64,000 nucleotides of DNA from Valencia hispanica (taxonomy: Eukaryota > Chordata > Actinopteri > Cyprinodontiformes > Valenciidae): the NCBI GenBank assembly GCA_963556495.2, contig OY747701.1, forward strand, positions 36,546,001-36,610,000, in the 5' to 3' direction. The translations under genes and the position numbers were made by a program. The notes below the pieces were generated by a model, which worked only from the letters and a program-made list of their open reading frames with translations, searched no databases and was not told where the DNA came from. Numbering within the stretch: the stretch's first letter is position 1; the number at the start of each line of letters is the position of its first letter. Positions 1-12,811 of the stretch are shown piece by piece.

Positions 1-1777
1 GGTCTGTACCGCAGTACGGAACCCACTACCAATGTTATACCCAACTAACACCAATGTAGAAAAAATGTCAGAATTCCATGAATTAAACAAAAAAAACCTA
101 GAAGAAATCATTAACCTCCTCATGCTGTCTTGATATCCTATCCACAATTTTCCTTAAGAAAGTTTTCCCTGTCATTGGGTCTGATCTGATTAAAATAGTT
201 AACTCATCCCTCCTGTCAGGTGCCTTCTCCCAGGCATTAAAACCAGCAGTTATTAAACCACTGCTAAAGAAGAATAACCTGGACAACATGTTAATGCAGA
301 ACTACAGGCCAATTTCTAATCTTTCATTCATCGGTAAGATTATTGAAAAAGCTGTGTTTCAGCAATTAAATAGCTTCCGAACAACGACCAACTGGTTTGA
401 TGTTTTTCAGTCTGGTTTCCATGCTCATCACAGCCCCGAGACTGCCCTCGTCAAGGTTTTCAATGACATCCGCATAAATACAGACTGTGGTAGAACCACA
501 GTGCTGGTTCTGTTGGACCTCAGTCCAGCATTTGACACTGTTGATCATGATATATTATTGGAACGACTGGAGAGCTGGGTCGGACTCTCTGGTACAGTAA
601 TTGGCTGGTTTGAGTAATACGAAACTTTTCATCAGAACAAACAGAAATCACATGTGGAGTGCCCCAGGGCTCCATCCTGAGGCCCCTCTTATTTAATATC
701 TACATGCTCCCACTAGCCCAGATTATAACAAACAATAAGATTAGCTACCATAACTATGCAGATGATACTCAGCTCTACATTACGATGTCACCGGGTGACT
801 TTGAACCCATCCAAACCCTAAGTAAATGCATCAAGCAAATCAATGGATGGATGTCCCATAATTTTCTCAAGCTGAACAGAAACAAAACAGAAGTAATTAC
901 TTTTGGACCTAAAGAGAAAAGATCAAGAGTCAGTACACAGCTTCAGTTAATACAGCTAGAAAATACTGATCAGGCCTGAAATCTAGGTGTACTAATGGAC
1001 TCAGATCTGAACCTCCAAGGTCACATAAAGGCAATAATAAGGCCAGCCTTCTATCACCTGAACAACATTTTTAGGATTAAAGGACTAATGTCGCAACAGG
1101 ACCTTGAAAAACTCATCCATGGGTTTATCTTGAGTCGGATTGATTACTGCAACAGCGTCCTCACAGGTCTGCCTAAAAAGTCAATTAGACAGCTGCAGCT
1201 GATCCAAAATGCTGCTGCTCGTGTTCCTCACTAGGACCAGGAAAGTAGAGCACATCACCCCAGTTCTAAAGTCCTTACACTGGCTCCCTGTAGCTCAGAG
1301 AATAGACTTCAAAATACTGTTACTAGTTTATAAATGATTGAATGGCCTGGTGCCAAAGTATCTTGAAGATCTACTGTTACTATACCAACCCACCAGACCA
1401 CTCAGGTCCTCTAATTCCAGTCTACTCAACATCCCTAGAATTAGAACCAAACATTGATAAGCAGCTTTCAGTTTCTATGCTCCTCTAATCTGGAACAAAC
1501 TTCCAGACAACTGCAAAGCTGCTAAAACACTGAGTTCTTTTAAATCATGGCTAAAACCCATCTGCTTAGAGCTGCCTTTGAGTAATGTTTTCATGTATCA
1601 TATGTTTTGTGTGTTTCATGTTTTATTGCTGTTTTACTTCATCCTAAATTTATGTTATGTTTTTAAAGTATCATGTGCTTTGTCTGTGTATTATTATTTT
1701 TCTTACTTTATCCCCTAATCATGTAAAGCACCTTGAATTCAAAGTGTGCTGTACAAATAAAATTGCCTTGCCTTGCC
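1..1777 (+). mobile_element. Decayed L2-clade LINE, reverse transcriptase part and 3' end
   Basis: This is a 5'-truncated (or window-cut) non-LTR retrotransposon. Reverse transcriptase motifs lie in successive frames. 'NYRPISNLSFIGKIIEKAVF' starts near 300, 'LVLLDLSPAFDTVDHDILLE' falls near 510-565, '[18 protein letters not shown]' is at 659, and the catalytic YADD is at 755-766. The reading frame is broken by stops and shifts near 100-290, 617-659, 979-995 and 1234, and again in the C-terminal part, so the copy is dead. Homology starts close to base 1, so the element may run off the left edge. The 3' end is an 'aataaaattgccttgccttg' tail at about 1757, the short-repeat ending typical of L2/CR1-like elements. 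Family assignment to L2 rests on motif similarity and on resemblance to the better preserved copy at 22126-26110. Confidence 0.9.
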
Positions 1778-1919
1778 CAGATAAAAACAAATGACTTTTC
1801 ACAATTGGTGCAGCCATTTTCACTTGGGGAATTACTTTGAAATGATAGAAGGAATAATTTTAAAAAGCAAAACAAAACATTCAAACCAAAAGTTTTAATA
1901 AGCTAGACACAAAAACTTT

Positions 1920-4118
1920 TGTGTTCTGATAGTAGAGCAAATGTCAGGGTGGGTTTAGTTCTCCTTCTGGGATGGGGCTGGGGGGACTGCCTTGGGGTCC
2001 GTGGGGCTTGGCGGTGCTGTGGCCATGGGCTCCAGGTTGAACGTGCCATGGCCTCCCTCCCCTGGTGGATCCCGGTGAACAGCGGTGCCTATTGGGGTCA
2101 GTGGGGGAGCTGGCTCCCTGGGAAGACATTTTGTCTCCCAGTCCTTCCCTCCCCATCCCCGAACACCTCTGTCCACCTGTCCCATCACTTTACCACTCAT
2201 ATAGGGTCTTGGGGCATGGGCACATCACTGGGGTGCGAGGAGGGGTTTCCCATTGTTAAACCACATATAGACACTGAGGGCTCGGGGTGGGGGTTGGGGG
2301 ATGTGTGGCTGCCTTCCCCACATCCCACCCCTCTGTTTTAAATGCACATTATAACAACACGCATCAACACCATACTCGAGCGGGAGGACAGAGGCTAGGG
2401 GTCTTCTCACACCCCTGTTCGCTACGGGCCATCAGGGGTTGGGGTCCGGAGGAGGAACAGGTGGTCTGGTCGGGGTCCTGGGCTGTCGGGCTGCTTCGCC
2501 ACTGTGGGGCTCTTGGCGGTCTGCTTGTCTCCGTCCTAGAAGGTAGAGTTAATCTCCCGAGTCCGGGGGCTGGTGGCTCTGCTGGGGGCATCGGTACCTG
2601 GGAGCATAAAGTGTGTATGGGGTGTGTGAGTGAGGGTACAGCGTCATTTCTTGGGTGTCTTGGTGAGTCAGTGAGAATGCATGTGTTTAAGAGGGAGGGA
2701 ACGTATGACTGTGTCTGTATGTCTTTGTCTACCTGTCAGGTTGGGTCTTGGGCTGTCCTCTCGCCTGACGCACCTCAGGCCTTACATTTAATGGGGGGCC
2801 TATTTCCCCTCCGTGGGTGGTCAATCCGGTTCGGACCTGGTGCGTGCCTGGCCGGACCTGGGGTGGCCGGTGTGTCGGTCGGCCGATGCGCTGGGCCAAT
2901 ATCTTCCTTTGGTTGGTTGGGGCACCTCTTTTAGGGGTGCCAGGTTTGGGATTGTTGGGTGGTGCCTGCTTGGTGGCCCGGCGGGATACGGATCCAGCGT
3001 CTCTGCTCGTTCGATCACCTGTTCTGTGCCCACCGTGCGTGGTCGGTTCATTGGCAGGTTGGACCGGCCCTGGCCTTTGATGGATGCCTGGTCTTGGCAC
3101 TCTGCGTTGCACGGGATCAGGACTCGGGAGCTGGCACAACTTGGTGTCCAGGTGCTGGCTGAGCCAGGCCTGGGGATGCTGTCCATCCGTTGCAGCTATC
3201 TGTGGGGCGCCCCGACGTGTGGCAGGGGTGGGGTGCTGGGATGTTGGCGGTGGGGATTGGCCTAGGGTGGTGGTGGCGCGTGGCGAACGGCCGCAGCCCC
3301 TGCGGTGCCGGGGGCCCCTCGTCGGCCGGTCCCTTGTCGGGTCCCTGCTGGGGGGTGGGGCGCCCCTGGTCCCCGGCTCTCCCGGTCCATGGACCGGCCC
3401 GCCCTGGCACGGCTGGTTGCCGGAGAGGCCCGTGGGCTCGTCACTGCTGCCCCCGGGCCCCTGCATAGTAGCTGCTGGACGTTCCCCTGGGGTTCTCCTT
3501 TGCTCCTCTCTTGGAGGATGTGGTCGGCCCCGCCCTGGTCTGCCTGGGGCTCTGGGGGTCCTTTGGACGTCTTGGCTCCGATCTCCTTCATGTCTGCATC
3601 GATTCCTGGGAGACGGATTGATGCCTGCTCACACCAACTATCGAACACTCTTATGGAGAAACCATATATGCACCAGCATGCTCACACACACACACATAGA
3701 TGTGGGGTCTCTGGTGTTTACAGATATATTCTTGGGCTGAGGTTATCATTACTAGAGCTTGATTAATCGGTACCATGAGTTTTTCTGTGACATTGTTGTT
3801 GTATTTTTATATCCATTTTTGTGTGATGTGGTTGTTTAGTTCTTAGTTCACAATGTTTGGTTTGTTTTGTCGATGTTCCTTTTTCATGTTGTTTTTTTTC
3901 CCTCTCTCTGCCGTCCTTTGGGTATGGAGGCAGACTTCAATGTTTTCCTGTGTTTTCTTTGTTCCCCTTCCTCTCTTGTATTTTCAACTCACCCTCTCTC
4001 TTGACTTTTTTGTTTCCTACCTCTCTTCTTCATCTTCTTTATTTCTTACCCTTAATTTTCTGTCTCCGTGTCCATAACATCAGGAAATGAAACCCACAGC
4101 AATTCATAATAAAGATTT
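1920..4118. other. GC-rich island of unknown class with an A/T-rich tail, probably a repeat
   Basis: From about 1940 to 3600 base composition switches abruptly from AT-rich to strongly GC-rich (G-runs, GGTGG, GGCC, CTGGG). A (CA)n-containing transition follows at 3680-3700, then a T/C-rich stretch at 3780-4080, ending in 'aataaagatttttcac' near 4108. Several frames on both strands stay open for 60-245 codons. They look like low-TA composition rather than protein: they overlap on both strands, are rich in Gly/Pro/Arg/Trp and show no domain I know. I see no splice pattern, reverse transcriptase or clear terminal repeat. It could be an unclassified retroelement, a processed noncoding RNA insert or a diverged CpG-type island upstream of CMC2. 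A repeat is my preferred inference. Confidence 0.4.
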
Positions 4119-4968
4119 TTCACACATATATCAAGTGGAGTACTATAGCAAAAGCTGTAGTGCTCCGCTTCTGAAAGTAAATCTGTTGGGCTTCTACTTG
4201 GTACTCAGACACCAATTCTGAGCTCCACACTGCCAAACAGGACACGTAAAAAAACAACAACAAATTATTACGGTATGATTTAAATTATGCACCGTACTAG
4301 GCTGACGTTTTAACAAAATGAGAAGTGTCATTTAGCTGTTAGTATTTATAATGTTATGACTGATTAGATCACCTTTTATGTGAACCAGAGCATTAAACTG
4401 TAGCTACAGAGGCAAAGATGTGAAACAATGTGATAAATAATCGTTTATACGACAACCTCTGGGAGACGCCCAAAAACCCAGCGGTCAGAGTAAATCTAAA
4501 GCGAGCCTTTTGACACTTGCATAAAATGTGTAGCAAATACAAACCCGGATACAGATTGCGGATAACTATCTTGCATTTTCTATAAAGCATCGAAACGACA
4601 AGTCCCGCCTTTTCTTGATAGAACGCACACGATTGGTCCAAATAAAATGAACTCAGATTGTGATTCGTCGTTTGCCCTGTTTCACAGCGACTGGACCAAA
4701 CATTATGGAAGCGTTCTGACATGCTACAATGTCCTACAGGTTCACGTCTTTCAAGGAGATTGTATTTGTTTCTATACTAACGTTGAATAGATAATTACAT
4801 TTTACCAGGTATTGCATCGAAATACAGATTTGCTGTTTTCGGGGTGTTAATCTGTTGTTTCGTGAATGTAAATATTTTGTTGCTTTAGCTAAGTCCTAGC
4901 TAACAGCTAACGTGACATTAGATCGAGGTGTGCTGGAAAAGTTCTCAGATGACACAGCTTTACCTCTG
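4119..4968 (+). promoter_or_regulatory. Upstream region and possible first noncoding exon of CMC2
   Basis: No protein is recognisable here. The only gene-like sign is a good splice donor, 'ctg|gtaagttt', at 4968/4969, about 1.3 kb upstream of the acceptor before the CMC2 start codon. A noncoding first exon ending at 4968, with a promoter somewhere in 4600-4930, would fit the CMC2 structure known from vertebrates (ATG in exon 2). No TATA box or CpG island stands out. Inference only. Confidence 0.3.
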
Positions 4969-6278
4969 GTAAGTTTCATTTAGCCGTCAGTGCTTTGTGT
5001 CCTTAAACAGCTAATACGGTTTACAGCATTAAATAAAATAAAACATTTTCTAGAGATCCATGAATCTTGATAATGAATGTAGATGGGCTAAAATGTTTCA
5101 AAACTTACGATTCCACCCGACGAAAAATACTAATAATTATAGATTTGTCTCAGTAACAATTAAAGTCAAACATTTCTAGTAATACTTTAGCGTATCCGGC
5201 TGTTTTTAAATGTAATGCAATCTAGTACCCCTTAATCCCAAAAATGTTTTTTCCCCCGATATTTCTACTTTGATCAATTTGAACCTCAATCAGCAAACCT
5301 TAAACGCCATTCTTCATAGTGACTATGTCGCTTTTCTTATGTATGGAATGGGCGTTCAGCTCCAGATATAAGCCCCTCTCACCCCAAAATAAGGCCACTC
5401 TAAAGTCTTCATAACTTCCATGATTGTTTTATCAAATTGTTTTAGCAATTTTTGAAAACATGCTTTTATTAAGAGACGATAAATATCCTACTCTGCTCTT
5501 AGTATTTATAAAAAGGTTTTTTTCCCGCCTTGCAACTTCATTTGGTTTTACAGCAACCAGGCTATGCTCAACTTGGAGTTGTGTGTGTGCACTTCCCTGC
5601 AAAGCCCTATTCCACTGGGAGCTCAGCACATATCAATTTCTTTGTTTGAGATGCCTAATGACTGTGTTAGTACAATGTGCATAGTAGCTGAATTGACAAG
5701 AGTTGCAATATATAAGTTATGGGGGGCAAGTTTGATATGGTTATGATAAGGGTGCAGGTTTAGAAAGAAGCCAGTGTTGCCAATTCTGCTTCTACCTTCT
5801 GATGACAAATTCATGTTAGTATGTACAGGTCACACATCATAGATGAGCTGGCACTGCTGCTAACGGAGCCTTCCCAGCCACATCCAAGCATGCTAAGTGT
5901 GAGCTTGAGGAAAGCCTGCTTAATATCTGTGTTTATTTTGACTAGGATGAGGTGATGTCTTCCTTTAAAAATCCCATTTCACCACAGTTTGATGACTTGT
6001 TATATACAGTGTTGTATGCTCGTGTTCTATGTTTTTGCAGGTAAGTGTCCACAGGGACGTCGGTTGTCACAATGACAAATCAAGAAGGAGAGGGATGGGG
6101 AGGCATTAGTATCCTTTCGAAGCCCTCTAATAGTACTGTGCCTAAAGTAATGCAGAGAAGAGGGGAGATCCATACATGCTTCTCCAACGTATTAACTAGA
6201 AAGGTTTTGTGGGCATTTGTAGATGCTTTTTAGATGTGTGTTCTTACTCTTGGCGCTACTGTTGTTTGTTCTTTTCAG
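4969..6278 (+). other. Probable CMC2 intron 1
   Basis: The stretch is AT-rich with no recognised coding sequence or mobile element. It ends at a pyrimidine-rich acceptor, 'tgttcttttcag', at 6278. The boundary at 4969 depends on the candidate first exon being real. Confidence 0.35.
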
Positions 6279-6306
6279 CGTGGCTGCAGTGGTTCCTTAA
6301 CTCATA

Positions 6307-6721
6307 ATGCACCCTGACCTTTCACCTCACCTGCACACAGATGAGTGCAATGAACTCATAAACCTTTTAAGACAATGCCACAAAGAGGTACGCCACACTC
6401 CACCTTATTTTGTCACCAGGTGTTTCCCAACTAAACTATGTAATCTCTTTTCATGTCTGCATCAGCACAATGTCATGAAGTTCTTTGGCACATGTAATGA
6501 CATGGATCGTGCAATGCGTCACTGTCTGAAGAAAGAGGTCCGTCAGTTTGTTTTTATGATCCAGCATACAAAAAGTACCATTCTTTTGACTTTATTTTGT
6601 TAATAACTTTCTTATGTGCGGCTGTTTCATTTCATAGAGATTGGAAAAACGGGAACGCAGCAAAAAGCATGCAGAAGAAATGAAAAAGAGGATAAAAGAA
6701 GGACCCAAGGAGCAGTTCTAA
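6307..6721 (+). CDS. CMC2: COX assembly mitochondrial protein 2 (twin CX9C), three coding exons
   Basis: The coding exons are 6307-6387, 6466-6537 and 6638-6721, with phase-0 introns of only 78 and 100 bases. Donors are GTACGC and GTCCGT; acceptors are 'tgcatcag' and 'ttcatag'. They join to a 78-residue protein, close to the roughly 79 residues of the vertebrate family. It starts [18 protein letters not shown], a signature of CMC2. Two CX9C motifs are seen, C14/C24 and C37/C47, which form the coiled-coil-helix-coiled-coil-helix fold stabilised by two disulfides in the mitochondrial intermembrane space. The last exon is a basic, charged tail ending KEGPKEQF. In other eukaryotes CMC2 supports cytochrome c oxidase biogenesis and copper handling. 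The ATG at 6307 is chosen by homology and lies 28 bases after a splice acceptor. Translation past 6387 without splicing gives unrelated residues, so the intron call is firm. All key cysteines are present. Confidence 0.95.
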
Positions 6722-7660
6722 AGGAGCTGACGCTGCTACTGGCTTTGAAAGTTTAATACATCCACAATATCAGGACATAAAAGTGAACATGAGACTGTAT
6801 ACAAGGCTCCCATGGCTGGTTTTCTGTCAACACAGAAGAGCAGTTGTGGCTATGTTTGATGTAAATTAGAAGAGAATATTTCTGATATGATTTACAGCTG
6901 ACTGCATCATCACCTGATGTAAAACTATATTATGTCGTTGGATTGGTTGGTGCAAAGCTTCTACCTCCTTAATTACAGAGTAAACATTGGGATCGGCTCT
7001 GACTAAGAGATAAAGTGTTACAAAAACATTCTGGTCAATTAAAAGAACATCTAGATTTTCATATTTACACTGTCTTTAATCTTTTTTTTAGAATTTCACC
7101 ACTTATTTTACTTTAGCGGAGTGTGATGGTTTAAGTCATCATAGTTGTTGACAGCACACATCAGGAACCTCTACGCTCACTGATAACGATTTTTATTTCA
7201 AAGTTTGTTGAATGGGGCTATATATTGTCAGATTTTTTTAATTTTTATAAAAATTTTAATGGTCAATTTCAGAACTCAATTTTACATTAATCATTTCAGT
7301 CAACATATTTGTCCAAGCTAGATTATGGCGAAAACATAGTTCTTTTTAGTGTTCTTTTATATACATAAAAAAAGTAAGATTAACGCTTTAAAGCCTGGTG
7401 TAATAAAATGTCTGAACGTCAGAATCAGAAATACTTTATTAGTCTCTGAGTAGAAAATATGTAGGCGAACATGTAGATTTGGAAACTTGCTTGGTTCCTG
7501 CAACCTTTTCATTGTTTTTATTCTTACATTAGGTGTTTGCCATCATAAAATGTACAATCATTTTGTAGGGATTATCAAAACACATTGCACTGTCTTTCAC
7601 ATTTTATAAAGAATTTAGCTAAATATGATTGAAGCATCAGAATAAAAAAAAAAAAAAAAA
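6722..7660 (+). other. Probable CMC2 3' untranslated region
   Basis: Noncoding AT-rich sequence follows the stop codon. AATAAA signals at 7402 and at 7641 (directly before an 18-base A run) are candidate polyadenylation signals. A short fragment at 7421-7455 ('cagaatcagaaatacttta') resembles the 3' end of a fish LINE, so the transcript may end before it. The exact end cannot be set from sequence. Confidence 0.4.
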
Positions 7661-9125
7661 CATTTATGCAGGCACCAACATTTCCACCTCCTCACATTGA
7701 GTCACAACTGGGAGACATCCTCTGATGAAGACAGAAACTGATACTTAAGAGGGAATAATATGCATAAAGGAAAACGAATCTCAACAGATCCAGATATCAG
7801 AAGATATAAGTTAAGGCAGGTGAGGATTTTTAAAATGGCTTGTATTAGGAGGCACTGATAAATGTCAAGTCAAATATTGACAACTTGATTGAATAGGTGT
7901 GAATAATATCAGCTGCTATACTAGTCATTGCACAGAAAATAAAACCCCAAATGTAGTTAAAATGTATAATCAAGATTAGAATATTTACATTTTTAAAATC
8001 CAAACATTAAAGGTTTAGTAGCCAAGGATCAGACCACAAACCAAATGGCATTAAACAAAACCTTTACACCGCCCACTAAGGATGGGATTCCCACATGGCT
8101 TGTTTGGACTTTGCCCAGAAGGAACCCACAGGTTTTTCCTTCAGACCTACCTGCAGGGTTAAGCAACTGGCTCCCTTTATAGGATTTATTAGATAGATAG
8201 TCCAATTATCCTTGTTCTGGCCTCTTACCTCAAAGAAAGCCTCTTGAAAAAGCCTTTGAGCACACAGCTTCAGATCCCCGGATTACTCAAGTCTGAGGGT
8301 ATGGTCTGCAGTAACAAAAGAGCAGGTTGCCCTGTCTATGTAGTTTTAGAAAAGGGATCTCTAAATCAGTTTAAATCCAAAACATAAAGGGGTTTTCATG
8401 TTAGCCCTATCTAAACAAAATCATAACATTTCCTACAATTTTTGGGGTCAACTTGTTCCATATTTTTCTTTGGAAAAATGTGTTCTATTCTCAGTGACAA
8501 TGGGATATCGGTCAGTCTTTCTTTGAAAATTCTTAAAGTACTCAAAGTCTAATGAATGAACAAAGAATGTTTTTTGAGTAAAAAACATGAGGTTTGTGCT
8601 CATATTTATTATAAAATTGAAAATGACGCAAAAACGTTTAAACATTTTGTGAATTACCCCAAATTTCCCATGTTGCGATTTTATTACTGAAATTCTAAGC
8701 CTGAAAGATTTCTTTTTAAATGTGCCTGAACTAACTGTGCTGGAAGGGCCTCATTTGTACCACTAAATGTCTCATGGACCAGATTCTGGACATCTTTCTG
8801 AACAGGTTTGATTTCGTAAAAAGAGAGGTGGAACAAAAACCAAAAACAACGATAATAGTCATGAGATATGGAGATTGGCTAAAAGAACGAGACTACCTAA
8901 AAGCCGGGGTAGGTATTTAAGACATCTGGTTTAGAAACCTTTAGAACATCAGCCAAAGTGGTGCTTCTGATTGGTCCCACAAGAGAGAGGGCCTCGGGGC
9001 TCGAGCTGCTCACCTGGAACGATTGTACCTCGAGGTTGACCTATGGAACGGCGTGGAACTAAAATACTAATAGCTGTCAAAAAATGACACAGGGTTGTGT
9101 GAGGCAATGCAAAGCACTATACAAA
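7661..9125. other. Intergenic, nothing recognised
   Basis: AT-rich sequence between the tail-to-tail genes CMC2 and CDYL2. I see no coding exon, RNA gene or clear repeat border here. Confidence 0.5.
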
Positions 9126-9884
9126 GTTTGAAGCAGTGTTTCTCAAACTTTTTTTATCATTCCCCACTTTGGACAAAGGAGCATACACAAGCCCCCCATG
9201 CTTTTATCACCCCAACAGAATCGTGACCACGCCTGATTTTTAAAGTGTTTTATTTATTTAAATAGCCGAGTTAGTCTACAAGTTTTTAAGGGTATAAATT
9301 AGTTGAAAAAGGGGTTGCGCACTGGTATAAAACCGGCTCAGAAATATATGCTGTCAGTAGTTGCTACATGTAGAACTTCAGCTCACAGTTGGGGAAAATA
9401 AAAGTTGTAGTTTTATCAAATTTAAAAAGCTTTCAAAAGTACAAAATAAAATAAAATAAATAAAGAGCAAGATACTCATCCCTGTATTTCCTCCGTGGTT
9501 GACCGTGTGACTTCTCCGACCCTGAAACGTTCCCTGATCTTTTTAGATATTTGTATATTTTGTAGATAGAATCTCTGATAATGCGGCTACTTCAGCTTGT
9601 TTTGTTCTGCTGCGATATATTCCAATGTCAAACTCCCAGCCAGATGTTCCAGGTTCCGGTTCTGTTTACAATGATGATCACAATTGCTAATTTATTTGAG
9701 TGTGTTTAATTTTGTGAGAGGGGGGAGCTGGTTGATTTAATTTACAATGCAGTGAAACATTCACAGCGACAGAATCTAGGGGGGGAAAACTATTTAAATT
9801 CCATTGATGTCACGCCCCACCTGCAATACCTCTGCGCCCCACTAGTGGGACTCGCCCCATAGTTTGAGAAACACTGGTTTAAAG
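9126..9884. mobile_element. Non-autonomous hAT-type element with target site duplication
   Basis: The terminal inverted repeat CAGTGTTTCTCAAACT at 9134-9149 is matched by its reverse complement ending at 9876. The 8-bp flanks are gtttgaag (9126-9133) and gtttaaag (9877-9884), 7 of 8 identical, as expected for a hAT target site duplication. The 743-bp interior has no transposase frame. The TIR is of the Charlie-like type. Confidence 0.85.
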
Positions 9885-12652
9885 AAACCTCCGGTAAGCA
9901 AGAATTGACAAAGATGAGTTGAATTTTGATTAATCCACACGATCCGAATCCGCAGCAGAAGATGGCAGTAATGCACCAATAAAAATGCAAAACACCATTC
10001 AACAAAAATTGCTGGCATTGCCTAGTTTGGGCCAGTAAAAACTACTGATACTACATTTTGGCAGCTCTCTTAACCCATCACAACATACAGGGGACTCTGC
10101 AAGGTTTGCTTTCAGACAAAATAGGAAAAAATAGGAATGAAACACACACATGTTTAAGATAAAATAAAAACTCAGACACTTGTTCAGAATATGGTCATTT
10201 ATGATCAGTTATCGGGCTAAAGTAACAGCTGATTTTCTTAAATTATCAAGCGATATAAACATGACATAAGAATTTAGATCTGTAGTCCTAACAAGACATA
10301 CCTAAATGAACACATTTGGATACATTTTTAGAACAAAAATAAATAAATAAATAGATACACCCACCCCCCATCCATTTCAGACAGTGTGCCTGCAAGTCAC
10401 CAGAACATAGTGATTTACATTCACTGACAGTCACAGCATAAGAGTCCTGCTTGCTTAATCTCAGGGCTGTCATCTGATATTTACTGTCATGGTGAATGTA
10501 GGAATAGGTATTGACAATAAAATGACCAAATCTGATTCAAAGTTCTCAGGAATTACTTGTTAAAATCTGGGAAAAAGTGTCTGTTCTGTAATATTTCTCA
10601 TTTTGGTTAAACATTTAAATTTAGCTTTTATCATTTGGTAATTTTGTTTAATTCCATTTTTTTTTTACTTTAAACAAAAAACATCTTGATGAAATCATTC
10701 ATCATTCCCTTCAATCCATAACCACAAATGAAATTAGATAAAAGTAATAAAATACCAACATGGTCTCATGTTTAAAAACCATCAAATCCCATTTTATCAA
10801 ACTGTTTTCATCCATAGGTCTTGTTAAAACACAAAAGATGAGAAATTGACATGGTTCTGATCATTTACCAGAAAATAAATTAGATAGCACAAAATGTTTT
10901 TAAAATCAGTTTTTACTCTGAATTTCTCCAAGGGCAACCTCTGGGGTCTATAATTTAGATAAAGACTGATTAAAAGTGCCGCAGTGCTACTAAAAGCAAA
11001 GGGAAGCCACATGACACTTCACCACCCTAATTGTTATCTACAATAAATACAAAAATAATTACAATGCTACAAAAACATACCCTGAAGTACGATACGATAT
11101 ATTACATGCAAATAGCTCTTCACTGTAAAATTATTGACATCTCTTACTTAACGACTTACACAGACCTACATACATATACACTTTGGTAAAACAAAATAGA
11201 TCCCTTAATATATTACACTTTGCAAAATATCATATTCAATGAAATCCTCAAATGTTACATGCAGATCAGGAACAGGCTGGCTCAAGTGAAACAAATGTTT
11301 AATTTTGACGTTTTACTGACATTTTAAGACAATTTTTTTATTCAGCCTAAAAATGTGCAAGTATTGAGTGTCAAGCAATTGAAAATCATAACCATCCCAT
11401 TCACATCTTCCAAATAACCCAGATATATCACACACTAAAAGTCTTGGCTGATAATTCCAACACTACATAAAAGATCTATTGGGACAGCTATAAGAGATTT
11501 GGACATATCACGCAAGATTTTAGTGTTAATTTTGATTACTTTTTTTCAGATTCAGAAAATTGTGGTAAAACTTGATGTTATTCCAAAGAATTATAATAAA
11601 AATGCCTTAATGCCCCTCTCATGACTGAAGAAAAACTGGCTTTGGTGTGTTTTAGGTAAAAAGAAGACAAATGTTGACTCAAGATTTCTTTGCACAGTTG
11701 AGCCCAGAGTAATTCATACTCTTGACAGAATTAGATTTAAAAGTAATACTTTAATTTGACCTACATGTTTCTTCTGATTGAAGGTAATCTTTGAGGCATT
11801 AAAGATTAGGGTTAGAGGTCGGAAAGCGGCCTTCCAACTCAAAGACTCCAAATACCACTGGAAAGATAAAAAAGCTGGTCCGTAGTTATAAGGATTTAAT
11901 TGCTGCGATACATATTAAGATATTTGAAAATGGTTTGCATAAATATGGGCTATGATGTTTTGTAAAAAATATAATTAAGAACCTTTATGTGAATCTGCAT
12001 GCTTTGATTTGCCTGGTTGAATGAAAATAATTTTAACTCTAAATGTCTTAAGAGGTATGAATAATCGTGGTCTTACCTGTATTTGTTAAGATATTTATAT
12101 ACTTCCGGTTTTAATCATGAACTTTTTTTAATTAAATTGTGGTACTTCTTGGTTGGGGGTTTTCAGATTTCAGTTCATATATGGGATTGAATGTGAAAGT
12201 GCATTTAATGAATCAAACTGACCACTCAACCAGACTTTGGATTATTCTTCAACTCAAGACATAAGTATAAGAAAAACATTTTATACATCTGAAATAAATA
12301 TATGAATATATTAATATATGATTCCTTTATCATCTGCAATGAGATCATCTGATGACAGTCCGCCCGCTTTTAAGTGATGTACAACTGGGACCTACTGCTT
12401 CAGCTACATAAAGAACATGGACGTTTTTACACAGTGGGTCCAATAAAAAGCCCTGATACAAAAAATTATGATGGGGGGGATTTATTTTGTTTTTAGGGAC
12501 ACAAGCAAACAAAAGCCCAAAAACTATTTTCTGGTGGATTGAACCAATGACCCTCAGTAAAGTTGGAAATCACAGCATTCTCATCTTGAATGTCCCTGCC
12601 CATGCAGCCTCAGACACGCATAGACCGGATTCCTCCTCCTGACTCTGGATGG
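9885..12652 (-). other. Intergenic and probable CDYL2 3' untranslated region
   Basis: No coding sequence was recognised. The part nearest 12652 must hold the CDYL2 3' UTR on the minus strand; a minus-strand AATAAA (TTTATT at 12481 on the plus strand) is one candidate end signal. A short (AAAT)n run lies near 10338-10355. Confidence 0.4.
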
Positions 12653-12811
12653 TTACTTTTCACTGGTCTTACTGTGCACGTAACTGAAGAGTGCTTCCAG
12701 TCCTTTAGTTGAACACCACAGCTGCTTAAGCATCTGACACTCCTTCTCATTCACTTCTTCTAGCACTGGGATGAGGATGCTTCTCACCAAGCACTTAGAC
12801 TCTTCTAAAAC
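12653..12811 (-). CDS. CDYL2: CDYL2 exon 7: C-terminus and stop
   Basis: Starts VLEESKCLVRSILIPVLEEV after 'gttcccaaaag' and ends LFSYVHSKTSEK with a stop at 12653-12655. It encodes the last helices of the crotonase domain. An in-frame ATG lies upstream in the intron but the 16 residues before VLEES do not match the family. Confidence 0.94.
   Translation of the reverse strand, partial: VLEESKCLVRSILIPVLEEVNEKECQMLKQLWCSTKGLEALFSYVHSKTSEK

Noticed and set aside
1919..3766. Long overlapping open frames on both strands (up to 245 codons)
   Set aside because: They lie in GC-rich DNA with few stop codons by composition, overlap on both strands and show no domain or splice context.
4393..4722. 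109-codon minus-strand frame upstream of CMC2, considered as a divergent gene such as CENPN
   Set aside because: The residues do not resemble CENPN or any family I know, and no splice pattern supports it.
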